DNA from: Sipunculus nudus
Taxonomy: Eukaryota > Annelida > Sipuncula > Golfingiida > Sipunculidae
Reading direction: 5' to 3'
Assembly (NCBI GenBank): GCA_026874595.1
Contig: CM049318.1
Span: forward strand, 46,418,456-46,482,455
Length of the DNA stretch: 64,000 nucleotides
Shown: positions 1 through 11,695 of the stretch, piece after piece
How positions within the stretch are numbered: position 1 is the stretch's first letter
Layout: each line of letters starts with the position of its first letter
Made by a program: the position numbers and the translations under genes
Notes under the pieces: generated by a model
Told to the model about the DNA's origin: nothing
What the model saw: the letters and a program-made list of their open reading frames with translations, nothing else
Databases searched by the model: none

Positions 1-1247
1 TGTTTTTCAGGTCTAATGAAAGGCTAAGGATAACCATTATTTGACCGGTATTCCTAATTCTAGGTTAAGGCCAAGGATAACCATTATTTTAGGTATTCTA
101 AGGTCTAATGGAAGGCTAAGGATAACCATATTTGACCGGTATTCTAAAGTCTATGTACACCTTAGAATAACTGTCATTTGACCTTCATTATACGCTTTAG
201 GTAAGGCTAAGGATAACCATTATTTGAGGTATTGTAAAGTCTTGGGTAAGGGAAAGGATAACCATTATTTAAGGTACTCCAATGTCTTTGGTAAGGCTAA
301 GGATAATCATCATTTGACCAGTATTTTAAGGTATCGGTAAGTCTGAGGATAACCATTATTTGGGGTATTCTAAGGTCTTGGGGAAGGCTAGGGATAGCCA
401 TAACTTTAGGTATTCCAATGTCTAGGCTACGACTAAGGAAAAACATTATTTGACCAGTATTTAAGGTCTGTAGTAAGGCTAAAAATAACCATTATTTGAC
501 CTGTATTCCTAAGTCTCGGGAATTATTTGACCTATATTTTGTTACGGAACCCAACAACAACAGCATAAATTTTGTTATGGAGATAAAAAAAAATCAGATT
601 CTGCAACACAAGGCAGCGTGAAATGTCTAAGCAAATGAATTAAGAAGTCGGTGTTTTTTGTAACAAATAATTCTAATTTATTCTTTAAACGATCCTAACA
701 ATACAATAAACAAAATCTATACAATTACACAGTATAATAAATAAAGTGTACAGTACCTGGATACCATCACTGTCACAGCGACAACAAGTCCTTTTAAACG
801 TATGATCCAGATGAACAGTTCACATAAATCTCCTCGGTCTAGGGTATGACTAGTGATAACCATTATTTGAGGTATTCCAAGGTCCAGGGTAAGGCTAAAG
901 ATAACCATCATTTGAGGTATTCTAAGGTCTATGGTATGGCTAGAGTTAACAGTTATTTGGGGTATTTTAAAGTCTTGGGTAAGGGTTAGGATAACCATTA
1001 TTTGACCGGTATTCTAAGGTGTAGGGTATGGTTAAGGTAAACCATTATTTGGGGTATTTTAAAGTCTTGGGTAAGGGTTAGGATAACCATTATTTGACCG
1101 GTATTCTATGGTCACGTAAGGCTAATGATGACCATTATTTGAGGTATTCTAAGGGCTAGGGTAAGGCTAAAGATAATCATTATTGGACCGGTATTCTAAG
1201 GTCCAGGGTAAGGCTAAAGATAACCATCCTTTGAGGTATTCTAAGGT
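1..1247. repeat. Degenerate minisatellite, ~41-47 bp unit
   Basis: The stretch is built from variants of one unit whose core reads AAGGATAACCATTATTTG, followed by a GGTATTCTAAGGTCT-like segment; units with and without an extra ACCG alternate. I count more than 20 copies with point changes and small indels. The array is interrupted at 540-838 by an LTR fragment and resumes directly after it. No coding potential is apparent. Confidence 0.9.
540..838 (-). mobile_element. LTR fragment of the Gypsy-type element, inserted in minisatellite
   Basis: The sequence starting TGTTACGGAACC at 540 matches the outer (3') part of the long terminal repeat at 18323-18660, including a shared AATCAGATTCTG / CAAGGCAGCGTGAAATGTCT stretch. 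It begins exactly at the LTR terminus and stops inside the LTR, so only about 300 of ~850 bp is kept. Minisatellite units flank it on both sides. It independently supports the LTR end called at 18323. Confidence 0.8.
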
Positions 1248-1264
1248 CTAAGGTTGGCTTTTGA

Positions 1265-1760
1265 GTGATTCTCCGGAGACTTCCTCTGCCAATAACAAGA
1301 ATACTTCTGACCTTAACTCCTCTGATGACTTTCCACTGGCTATTCTATAATTGAAAGTAAATCCAACCCCCACTGTCATTGATGACTCTGATAAATTCAC
1401 ATTATATTTCACAAATGCCTTAACTTCGCCATCTGTTAAAACAATGCTGAGAATTGAGAGAACACGGAGAAAATGGTGGTCAGCATGGCGAAAGAACTGA
1501 TGGGGGTAAAAATCAGTGGCGACGACATTGAGTGCAGTCATCGAGTTGGACGACAACAGGGATCGGGTAAGCCCACACCAATCTTAGTGAAATTCCTTTC
1601 ACATAAAACAAATGACTTAGTTATGAAAGCTAAATCCAAACTGAAAATAGCAGGAAACAAAGCCAGGGGACTCTATGTGAACGAGGATCTGACTCGTACC
1701 CGACTAGCCCGAAACCGATGTGCCATGGCTTACTGACCTAGCGCCGGGGCATCTTGCCTG
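1265..1760 (+). pseudogene. Remnant of a non-LTR retrotransposon ORF1 (nucleic-acid-binding type)
   Basis: Reading 1473-1736 gives an 87-residue open stretch with the pattern SHRVGRQQGSGKPTPILVKF ... GLYVNEDLTRTR. This resembles the C-terminal region of LINE ORF1 proteins of the Transposase_22/L1 ORF1 type (a SHRxG segment, a 'P(R/T)PILVKF' strand and an 'xYxNEDLT' motif). Acidic coding-like sequence upstream (about 1270-1345, DLNSSDDFPLAIL) lies in another frame, so at least one frameshift is present. No EN or RT follows, so this is a short dead fragment. The family call is by motif resemblance only. Confidence 0.5.
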
Positions 1761-2424
1761 CCTATCCCAAATATTAAGTAAAAAGTAAAGAAATGGACCA
1801 TAAAGTGTGAAAAACGCTAGGAAAATATCAGATAAGTAATAGTTATGAGGAAATGACCCAGAAAAGTAGCACATTAAACCGAAATCTACACTTGTAGCAA
1901 TTCAAGTGCCTGTGATGGAACATATCTTTCCATCATCTCTCCGTTATCATTAAATATATATCAATTATTAACTTTTTTCTATTGAACACTGTTGAAATAA
2001 CTTTGACATGTTGCATGTATATGGATTTAAGATATTAAAGTCTGAAATTTAAAAGCAACTTTTATATTCAGATGTGAAATATTGAAATGTATACAATTTA
2101 TAAAACTTTAAAACAAATACAAAAAAAAATTAATTGAAACTTCATATATTATTTTCCTGCCTCAGCTGAATGGGAGATAAAGTGATCAATTTTGTTTGTC
2201 TTGTAGTCTGTCTGTCCATTTTTGAATATTCAGTAATTATGAATGAACTTTTTTATCCTGTATGCACTGTTCATTTAAGTGAATATCCTGTATGTATATA
2301 CAGAGATGTGGTAACTCCCATCATTTCTCCGCTCCCCCCCCCCCCCCCAACTCCAAAACACCACCAAGTCCTTGCACATGTGGACCGGGGATATCTTTTA
2401 TATTGCAACTGTATACATTTTATA

Positions 2425-2482
<58 letters not shown>

Positions 2483-3394
2483 TATTATAAAAAAACAGAT
2501 CTAATTGAACAAATGTGTAAACTGCTGAACTTTCAACAATTTATCAAATAGTCAACCAATGATCATGGTAATAGTAAAGGTCTTATGTTAACATACTGCT
2601 CACATGCTTCATTTTAAAAATGAGGAAAAACATGGTCTAGTCACAAAATATGTTTTCCAACAAATTTCTTACTCTTCAATACAAACCAATCATATTACCT
2701 ATATTACCTCTTCCTCTCAGACTTTATTTCCATTTGATATTGTTTTAGATTTTTACCTTCAAGGTCAACTTCAGCTGAGCACAGTGACCCATGGGTCTCT
2801 TGTTTAAGGACGGCCTAAAGTGTTACCCTGAAGTTCAAAAAAATTAAAAAGAGACAAGGAAAACCAAGCAGGTACCCAAGATTCAATCAAAGAATAAAAG
2901 GCAAAAGCGAAACTGTCATAAGTTAAATGAATAAAAATACCAAAATTTCAGCAATTTTAAGGGGTAGGGATAACTATATCTGCCACTGATGATAAATGCA
3001 TATAACTGCCCCATTTGTCACATCATCAGAAAGCCCTTGGTCTTAGCAATCTATTGAGACAATATTTATAATGATATATTTTGTATACAAGAAGTTATCA
3101 CATAAATACTATGGAAAAGTCGATGCAGCTTAAAGTTTAAATTTTCATGCAGGGTCACTACATTAAGTAGCGGATAACTATGAGCAAGCTACCACTCTGG
3201 ATTAGTTATCATACCAAAATATCATTTATAGGTATAGACCTTAAAAAAACTACTTAAGTTTTGCCACCCTGGTACAAATATGTGGAAAATTAGCCCTGGG
3301 CCCATGGACTATACCTGAACAGGTAAGTAGGCCGAGCGGATCCTCGTGAGGGGTGGGTGAGCGAGCACGTTGATTATCTATCTTCTATCTATAT
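1761..3394. other. Non-coding stretch, no gene seen
   Basis: AT-rich sequence with no convincing exon or element in either strand. It contains a short poly-C run near 2334-2348 and the AT microsatellite listed separately. Short open frames here are low-complexity or random. Confidence 0.6.
2426..2479. repeat. (AT)n microsatellite
   Basis: About 54 bp of uninterrupted alternating AT. Confidence 0.97.
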
Positions 3395-3983
3395 AATTAA
3401 TACGGAGCTGGGTTTTTTCAAGTGGTGGGAGTCGGTTCCTTTTTCATAATCGATCATCGGTTTGAGCAAACCAATCGGCAAATATAAAGAAACACGCAGT
3501 TTTCTGTGAAACTGTAATTTCTTAACCAAGCCCGCATGTCTTATTAATTCTACCTTATAAGAAAAAACGTTTTTGCCTTTTTATATTTTCCTTTTATTAG
3601 TAAAATATGCTTTTAAAAGTTTCATTTTAATTATTTAGAATAATCAAGAATTAAACCAAACTCCAGGACATCTACTTGCTGCATAGACCTGGAGAATTTA
3701 TGGAGCATTTTAACGCCATACCGCCCATATTGTACAATGTACATCTCTTTACAAAACTCTCCGCTATTTCTGCAGCTCCCTGCCAGTTCACAGGGTTTAT
3801 AACGTCCTCCGTTCTCGCATCTACCGGGTTATACTCAGTTACATACGGAAGTTATTTGGAAAAAAAGAATCATTTTCATGATTATGATGTAATCGATAGT
3901 TGCCTTTGGTAATCGAGCGCTTGAAAGTGGCAGCAAACCGACTGACTTTCGATAAGACTCAATGATCGGCCCACCATTAGTTT

Positions 3984-4727
3984 TTTCTAGACCACAGTTT
4001 ACCTGCTTCCGTTTTGATTTGACTCTCCAAATTCGGCAGACCTATCGGTGGTGTGCTCTTATAGGAAAAGTTTGTTTTATTTTGCGGGATTATGCCCTAT
4101 TAAGCTGAATAATTAATAATTTTAATATCTCCCCATTAGGTGCCCCTATTTCTTTTGTGCTGCAAGGTCCTCCACGCCTGTTACGCTTTTTCAGGAGGCG
4201 CTTCGGGGATTTTCACTGGCCTGTTAAGACCGCGGCCAGCGGTCATGTCCTGCCCAAAAGGCATTTCCGTGCAATACGCGGTCACGCGGGTCCACTTTAA
4301 TCCCCATTGATCCCCCAAATCCATTTGAAACGCCTCTAAAGGAATTCTCAAAAGGAAGTAAAGGTTTGTAATCCAAAGACCACATGACTCCGCTTTCAAT
4401 GCGAGGGCTCTTCAGTTTGGTCAACACGGGGCACTGAGTCCAGTGATGTGTCCACCGTTTGACAAATGTTTTATGGGTTACAGGTATGTTGATTTTTATA
4501 CATTCAAAAACATCTTTCCATGATAACAATGGCTTAAAAAAATCGGCCAAATCATGTGTTTTATGATTTTCCCCAAAAAGAACTCCACAACTTAATTATC
4601 ATTTGGGTTGGGGTGGGGTGTTCACATTTATTCGTTAAGATCCGTTGTCTGTAGGGACGGTTAAACATGAAAAAGTATCACCAGTACATCTTAAATTTAT
4701 AAAAAAAATAGAATTTGTAGTCGGGGC
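3984..4727. repeat. Dispersed repeat, module A copy 1
   Basis: This block matches 5438-6157 over almost its whole length (shared landmarks: CTAGACCAC near the start, CTCCAAATTCGGCAG, AAGCTGAATAAT, TTTTCACTGGCCTGTTAAGA, and GGCGTACAGACC-like sequence at the end). Between an AT-rich leader at 3395 and this block lies about 560 bp not present in copy 2. Open frames on the minus strand (for example 4224-4550) have no homology I recognise and are disrupted in the other copy. Confidence 0.75.
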
Positions 4728-5403
4728 GTACAGACCAAGGCTGAAGTGGTTTCTTTGCTAAATGCTTTCATCAAAATATATCAACCTGCTTTTTTTATCT
4801 GGGGGAGTTGTAAATTTTGCATCAGACCTGCTTATTCCATGACAATTTACAGTACTTAAACCAAAAATTTAATACTTTGGAATATTTTTCTTGGTCTATC
4901 TTTTTTACATTGGCAGCTATACGTTTCGCGTACAAGAGACTTCAACGACATATGTCTGAGTAACGCATGTGTTTGTTAACATGCCTTAGACTATACCCTC
5001 AACAGACTACACTGAAAAAAACATAGTGTTTTATGTCGCCTGAGCTTAAACTAATACAAAGCATCTTTCATATAATTTCACGGTAGAATGCTTCTTTATA
5101 CAATTGTTATATCTACGATATTTCCAAAGCAATGAAGCTGTTGGACCTATGTTGTTTATCGGGAAAAAAAATTATTTTTTGTGTGATTGCTGGAATAGAA
5201 TGATTTTTCTTTCTATGTTGATATTTCGGGGGAGGGTGTTCCTGGAGAATTCTAGCAGAAGTAATCTTTATATCATATAAGTGAAACACATGACAAAAGT
5301 TCCTGCAAAACCCTTAGGATTAAAATATGCGTCATTTAATTCCTATCAGCTCATTACAAAATATGCATCAGATAGAGCCGTTGATTTTCCACGGGAGCAG
5401 CTA
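4728..5403. repeat. Dispersed repeat, module B copy 1
   Basis: It starts AAGGCTGAAGTGGTTTCTTT and matches 9733-10460 nearly end to end, through a shared CATATAATTTCACGGTAGAATG segment to GCTAGT at the end. It follows module A directly, so A+B looks like one repeat unit of about 1.4-2 kb. Confidence 0.75.
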
Positions 5404-5437
5404 GTCTATATAATTAATATTGAGTTGGTTTTTTTCT

Positions 5438-6157
5438 AGACCACGGTTTACCTGCTTCCTTTCTGATTTGACTCTCCAAATTCGGCAGGCGTATCGGCGG
5501 TGTGATCTTCTAGGACAAGTTTGTTTTATTTTGAGGGATGATGCCCTATTAAGCTGAATAATGAATAATTTTTATATTTCCCAATTAGGTGCCCCTATTT
5601 CTTTTTTGCTGCAAGGTACTCAGGAGGCGCCTCGGGGATTTTCACTGGCCTGTTAAGACCGTGGCCAGAGCGCATGTCCTGCCCAAAAGGCATTTCCGTG
5701 CAATGCGCGGTCACGCGGGTCCACTATAATCCCCATTGATCCCCCATATCCACTGTAACGCCTCTAAAGGAATGTTCGCTCTAAAAACGAAGTAAAGGTT
5801 TTTATCCATAGACCACATGACTCCGCTTTCAATGCGAGGGCTTTGTCGACACGGGACATTGAGTCCAGTGATGCGACCACCGTTTGACATTTTTTTGGGT
5901 TACAGGTTTGTTGATTTTTATACATTCAAAAATATCTTTCTCATGATAACCATGGTTTCAAAAGTTCGGCCAAGTCATGTGTTTTATCATTTTTTTTTCC
6001 CAAAAGCTTAATTATCGTTCGGGGGTGGGGGGGGGGGGGGTTCACATATATTTGTTAAGATCTGTTGTCTGTAGGGACGGTGAAACATGAAAAAATATCA
6101 CCTGTTCATCTTTAAATTGATAACAAACTAGAATCTGTAGTCATGGCGTACAGACCT
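5438..6157. repeat. Dispersed repeat, module A copy 2
   Basis: Second, diverged copy of module A. It breaks off at GGCGTACAGACCT near 6157, precisely where module B should begin. The matching module B copy resumes at 9733, so about 3.5 kb separates the halves of this unit. A poly-G run lies near 6022-6040. Confidence 0.75.
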
Positions 6158-6373
6158 CCACCAGAATTTCCTTTAATATCAGTAATGTGTTCACATGTGT
6201 GCGTTTGATGTGTAAACACTCTCATGCTTCAGTAGCACGAGTTCTTTGTCCTTTGTCATAATGGTTTATAAGAAAATATATATTAGGGAGATTCTTATTA
6301 CCTCCAAAATGAAAAGGACTATTGATATGTCTTTACCCTAACCCTCTACAAATGTTCAGCAAAACATTTTTCG

Positions 6374-6600
6374 CCTGTCACACTTTTTCAGGAGGCGACC
6401 TGTAATCCCCGCTAAACCCCATTTCCATTTTATCGCCTGTTAAGGAATTTTACTCTGTCAAAGGGAAGTAAAGATTTTAAATTCAAGCGCCGAACACATG
6501 TCCACGTGAATCTTTTAACAGGGAGCACTTTTCCGTTGAGTGGACACAAAGAGCTGAGACACTTGATAGTCCAGGTGCCAGGGGTGGAACCTTGTTTTAT
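6374..6600. repeat. Short, more diverged module A fragment
   Basis: It shares the segments TTTTTCAGGAGGCG, CCTGTTAAGGAATTTT and GGGAAGTAAAG with modules at about 4190-4400 and 5620-5830, but with heavier divergence. Confidence 0.5.
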
Positions 6601-7184
6601 GGTCTGCCCAATGTTTTTTGATGGTTATACCCTATTTTGATGGTGCTGAATTCAAATCTGGATGATGCCACTCTTGCATCCTTGAGGTTTTTGAGATATT
6701 CAAGATGGCCGCCAAGATTGCTGCCAAATATGAAATCATCATATATTTGCAATTATATGGTGTATATATGTACTGCAAAGGGTTACTTTCCAATTAATTT
6801 GGTAAAGAGATCAATTATGTGCAATACTGTGAACAACTAAAAAAAATCTTTGATTTTTAAAAGGCAAAATGGCGTCCAAAATGGCCGCCGTAACATATAA
6901 AGAATTCATATTTTGAAGGAAATGAAAATGTGGTGTGCATGACTCGCACTCCAGTGGTCTTTGGCACATAAATTAATAGTTTACACTATTGTAAACAACC
7001 AGAGGTTGGCCGTTAAAGATAAAATGACAGTCAAACGACCACCAAGTTGAATAAAAGCATATTTTGGCAAAAAGGGTACAGACATTTGGTGACATTGATT
7101 TCATATAAGGGTTTATGAACAGACAGAATTTTTTTTTGGTGGAGGGAACCGCCTCTTTTGTTATGCTGTCTTATATAATTCTTA
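6601..7184. other. Non-coding spacer with 'AAGATGGCCGCC'-type repeats
   Basis: It contains several variants of AAGATGGCCGCCAAGA / AAAATGGCCGCC (about 6701-6890 and again near 7535), a common low-order dispersed motif also seen at 11340 and 11490. I see no exon. Confidence 0.5.
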
Positions 7185-7482
7185 ATCTAAGTATATACAT
7201 CGTCTCGGTGTCTATCGTCCTGTGTGTGTAATCAGCCCATTGGTGGTTCATAAGACCGAGAAACACCCAAAGACGCACTCATTTGTGAGTGATACACGGG
7301 TTTTGGTCTCCTTAACGTTAAATTTTAAGCCTGCCGGGCGTTCAGCCTGGATGGGCACCAACCGTAAAACACTTACCTCTGCTGAGAGTGAGATTTGAAC
7401 TCACAACCTTTGTGCTATGCTCTACCCTAGACTAAAGAGTACTGAGATTTACCCTAGACCACTTGAGCTAGTAAAGTAAGTA
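7185..7482 (-). mobile_element. tRNA-derived SINE
   Basis: On the minus strand a tRNA-like head starts near 7482. It has a box A-like TAGCTCAAGTGGT and, about 60 bp on, a box B-like GGTTGTGAGTTCAAATCTC (plus-strand 7385-7410). The body then runs through a conserved-looking central part to an AT-rich end near 7190. The extra length between the boxes and the long unrelated body argue for a SINE over a working tRNA gene. Confidence 0.65.
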
Positions 7483-7663
7483 AAAGTTAATATAGCCCAG
7501 TACTGATTTGGTAAGAAAATATTTCAGCATCCAAGATGGCCACTGATGCTCGAAATATTTAGCATACCAAACATTATATAAAACTTATAGAATATATTAC
7601 ATCAGGCATAGGGCAAGTATATTTATTCTATATGAAGTCCCAACTGCCAGTAACTTTCAAGTT

Positions 7664-9338
7664 TTAACCCTCTGTGACCTCGAGGAGCTCTTCCTCTTCA
7701 TCACTATCTTCATAGTCACAACTGATGTTTTCATGTCTTGTCCACCCGTTGTTACAGTTTCCAGCACTATTGCATGCACATAAAAATGTACACGATATCT
7801 GTGCTGTCATAAAACTGCATTTGGCAGTCTTGCATGGTGTATCGCTGGCACAAACGCATTTGATCATTTCTAAGACTTCTGCCGGAGCTGCCTTATTGCC
7901 TTTAGGAATAGAAACTGGAAGTAGTGACATGGAAGACTCATACTTTTGCCAGCCGATTAGAGTAGGGTTGAGGTGTGGAGGGTCAGGAGTTGTGGCCTGT
8001 CTCCAGATACACACTTTAAGGTGAACGCGCGTAACAGTTTCTGCAAATGCTTCTGAAGTTGGTGGAAGTGATTTCAGTGCGGGCATCCTAGTGATCCTCC
8101 TTTTACCTCTTTTGGTAAGCCAGACTTGATAACCTGCTTCCGACAAGTTTTTCCTTAGCAACCATAACATGCAGCTACAAAGTGGCTGGCCTCATCAATG
8201 ACTAGTACTTTCCATCAGAACTGCGCAGTCAAGATTGTTCTCATGATAGTGGTGTAAAAGAAGAAGAAACACGTCGGTATCATCACAGATAACCTTTTGC
8301 ACCATGATAACGTCAGCCTCCTCATGCATTGTCTTTAAGTCATTCCGTGATGACAAAACACCCTACCTGATTTGTAATGGGATGGGGTCATTTTCCGTCA
8401 GTACATATTTGTGTTTGAATGCTTTATGTGATGTTGGCAGTCTTGATCGTGGATGACAACCGCTGACAGAGTATGTTGATTAGCTGTACCTTGTTTTTGG
8501 TGACAGTCAAGACTATGCACTGTTTAGGGAGAGGTGCATCTAGTCGTAGTTTATATTGCTTTGTTCCAACTCTTGCCCTGGAACATCTTGTTTGACCTTT
8601 AATACTGAAGTCGAAATATCTATCGAACACAAGGTACACATCCTTGTCAGCGAGCTTAGCAACAATTGCTTCAGCGAACACATCTACATAGTCCTGTAAA
8701 GTTCCATGTGATGGCCAGTGAATCACCCAGAGCATCGCACAACCATCAATCACAACAACCTCTGGTACAGGAGCAAGTTCATTGGCTACTCTACGTGTAG
8801 ACTGTTCCACTTGAAGTTTCCTCTTAATGACTGCTTTTGTTGTGATGCGCATATCACCATCATCTTGGAACATGGACGTGGGTAATGGGGCAAGCTCGTG
8901 TTGAAAGACCTGCTTCAGATCTAAATTCCTTGCTGCTGCCATCGCTGTCACTCTGGAATATATAAGTGCAGTGTCGAATGTCGAATCGGGACCAATGGTT
9001 ATTTTCCTTTTTGTTGAGGACAAGGTTTTCACTCGACTGCCAATCGAACCATGGAAACCTTCCGGCCAGAAAGACTGATATTCTACCATCTGTTCCTTAC
9101 CGATAGCAACTGCTTCGTCAACACTGACTTCGGTGCGATGCACGACCCCAGTGACGATGTTCAGAATACCATCCTGATGCTCTTGATGTAAAGTACTAGT
9201 GCCAAACGAACAATCTGCAATATTGGGGACACAGTCAAGAAACACCAGAATAAAATACCAGACCTGTTGGCTGCCCATGCTCTTACTGGCTGTGATACAA
9301 CTGCATATATGTTGGGCGAAGGAAACTCTACCATGCAC
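7664..9338 (-). pseudogene. Broken copy of a multicopy uncharacterised invertebrate gene family
   Basis: Read on the minus strand, a 304-residue frame (9338-8424) is followed, after a frame-disrupted stretch at 8424-8170, by a 168-residue frame (8170-7664). The disrupted stretch still reads MHEEADVIMVQKV and DDTDVFLLLLHHYHEN; its acidic residues would fit a metal-dependent PIN/FEN-like nuclease fold, but that is inference. The last frame ends in a Cys-rich module (KCVCASDTPCKTAKCSF then CTFLCACNSAGNC) and an acidic tail. Proteins with this arrangement recur in large numbers in mollusc and cnidarian genomes, to my knowledge without assigned function; multicopy behaviour suggests a mobile or satellite origin. 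The N-terminus is missing and several frames are broken, so I call it a pseudogene. Confidence 0.6.
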
Positions 9339-9732
9339 AAAACACTGAAAAAAAAAGGTTTTTTTTCCAAAAGGAAGCCCTTCGGGGGGGGGGGGGAATT
9401 CAAGCCACTTCTAAAGGTCCTCACTCTTTCAGGGACTTAGAAACCCGTGCACGTTTCATGTAAAACATTGTCTTGGTTCAAACACACGGGTTCACCAGGC
9501 GAGTGGCAGAACAACTGCAAACGAACGGGCTGCTTCTACTCGGGGACAGAGGAATAGCCCCTTATTATTATTCCTTTGTGGAACTGTGATTATGGCACTT
9601 AAGAAAAAAATATACTATGGTGATTCCGATTACCTCCAACATGGATTACGGATGCAGCTTTACTCTTCCCCTCTAAAATTTTCAGCAAAATCTGTATATT
9701 ACATTTTGCGTTAATTTGCTTACAGACAATGC

Positions 9733-10460
9733 AACGAACCAAGGCTGAAGTGGTTTCTTTGCTATATGCTTTCATCGAAATATATCAAACTGCTTTCTTT
9801 TTATCTGAGGAGTGGTCAATTTTGCATCAGACCTGCCTATTCCATGACAATTTACAGTACTTAAACCAAAAATTTAATACTGTTGGAATATATTTTTCTG
9901 GGCCTATCTTTTTAAAATAGGCAGCTATACGTTTCGCGTACAAAAGACTCCAACGACACATGCATGTGTATACAAATAACGCATGTGTCTGTTAACATGC
10001 CTTAGACTATACCCTCAACTGACTGCACTAAATAAACATCGTGTTTCACGATGTCGCCTGAGCTTCAACTAATACAAAGCATCTTTCATATAATTTCACG
10101 GTAGAATGATTCTTTATACAATCGCTATATCTACGATATTTTCGAAGCAATGAAGCTCTCGGACCGATGTTGTTTATCAGGAAAAAAATTGTGTACACCT
10201 TTTATATGCCTCACGTCTCTTTCCAAAGTTTATTTTTTGTGTGATTTCTGGAATAGAATAACTTTTCTTTCTACGTTAATATTTTGGGGGAGGGTGTTCC
10301 TGGAGAATCCTAGCAGATGTAATCTTTATATTATATATGTGAAACATATGACAAAACTTCCTGCAAAAGCCATAGGATTATTATATGCGTCGTTTAGTTC
10401 CTATCAGCTCATTACAAAATATGCATCAGATGAGCCGTGGATCTTCACGGGAGAAGCTAG
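9733..10460. repeat. Dispersed repeat, module B copy 2
   Basis: Matches 4728-5403 closely, starting at AAGGCTGAAGTGGTTTCTTT. It is separated from its module A partner by the 6158-9727 interval holding the SINE and the broken multicopy gene. A G-tract follows at 10545-10563. Confidence 0.75.
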
Positions 10461-10644
10461 TATGTATGAATGCTAGGTTTTAAAACATTTCAAAGTGAAT
10501 TTGTTTTGATGGCGGCACTTGGAATTTCAGCTTTTGCAATGATCCGGGGGGGGGGGGGGGGGGCAGTTGCTATAAGTAGTTTTTCAGACAAACAGAGATC
10601 ACACTTTCTAGTCCCATAGAAGTAAGGTGCTGCCCTGGCAATGA

Positions 10645-10995
10645 TTTCTCAGGAGAGCTTGTTATTGATATTCTTGTCTTTTAGGGTCCAGATGTGTTTA
10701 GTCGGCTCAGTGTTTTTAGCGTGGGATCTGTTACGAAAGGATTGTTTGTGGTTATTGTATCTGGTCTTGAAATCACCTTCAGTACACCCTATGTTGTATT
10801 CTCGTATCTTCTGTTCTAACTGTTGCCTTATGGACAATGCATCTCAGCTGACACTGACCATTCATAGGACATTCATCTTTTTTACGGCTGTTACATTGTT
10901 TTAGAGGTACATTTGCAGCTTTGTTAGTATTTAAGACTTTCATATTATGTTTGCTGATCAGGTTAGACATGTTGGGTAAACTGCTATAGCTAAAT
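10645..10995 (-). mobile_element. Penelope-like element, GIY-YIG endonuclease part
   Basis: On the minus strand two overlapping frames give KAANVPLKQCNSRKKDECPM, then CIVHKATVRTED, then GCTEGDFKTRYNNHKQSF and TEPTKHIWTLKD. These are the Cys-containing linker and GIY-YIG nuclease segments of Penelope-like retroelements (established family feature). The catalytic Arg region (FKTRYNNH) and the conserved HIWTLKD segment are present. The frame changes near 10830, so the enzyme is broken. The upstream part of the same element continues at 11696-12130. Confidence 0.75.
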
Positions 10996-11695
10996 AAGGC
11001 TCCGCTTGACAAGCGGTGCCCTATAGTGATCACCGTGTCAGCCTGTCCTTCCGTCCATCCATCCTTCCGTCAGTGACACTTTCTTTCGCATGCGATAACT
11101 CAACAACAACATACTGCAGCTTTCCCAAATTTACAGGGATGGTTGGTACATATAAGGGCTCAAGACCTATCGAATTACAGACATGTCTGAATTCCAATAT
11201 GGCCACCACAGCCCAATTGCTGATTTTCTTTCGCGTGCGATAACTGAACAACAACATTCTGCAGCTTTCCCAAATTCACAGGGATGGTTGGTACTTATGA
11301 GGGCTCCAGACCTATTGAATTACAGACCTGTCGGAACCCCAATATGGCCGCCAAAGCCCGATCACTGATTTTCTTTCGCGCGCGATAACTCAACATCAAC
11401 TGACTGCAGCTTTCCCAAATTTACAGGGATGGTTGGTACATATAAGGGCTCCAGACCTATTGAATTACAGACCTGTTGGAATTCAAATATGGCCGCCACA
11501 GCTCGATTGCTGATTTTCTTTCGCACGTAATAACTCAACAAAAACCAGTAGGATTTTTTCCCTCATGCATTTGGATAAAAACCTGTTTCTGTTTGTCATA
11601 TTTTTCAAATTTAACTTAATTTTTCATCCATTTTTAAAATAGTACAGCACTAGCAGAAATGGGGGCCCTCCGAGGACCATTGTCCGACCACATCT
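10996..11695. mobile_element. ~0.7 kb insertion with three to four ~145 bp central repeats
   Basis: This block splits the Penelope-like coding sequence: FNRNT-LK is read just above 11696 and SYSSLPNMSN just below 10996, and these are adjacent in the family. It begins with a hairpin (GGCTCCGCTTG / ACAAGCGGTGCC near 10999-11021). It then holds repeats anchored by TTTCTTTCGC at about 11080, 11228, 11371 and 11515, a spacing of 144-149 bp. Hairpin plus central tandem repeats without clear inverted ends fits non-autonomous Helentron/'pearl'-like elements known from bivalves; that assignment is inference. Confidence 0.6.

Noticed and set aside
2170-2490. Frames ending in YIYIYI
   Set aside because: Translation of the AT microsatellite; same for those at 12.8, 28.9 and 60.9 kb.
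4181-4550. 72- and 108-codon minus-strand frames
   Set aside because: They lie in dispersed module A, are disrupted in the second copy and show no domain.
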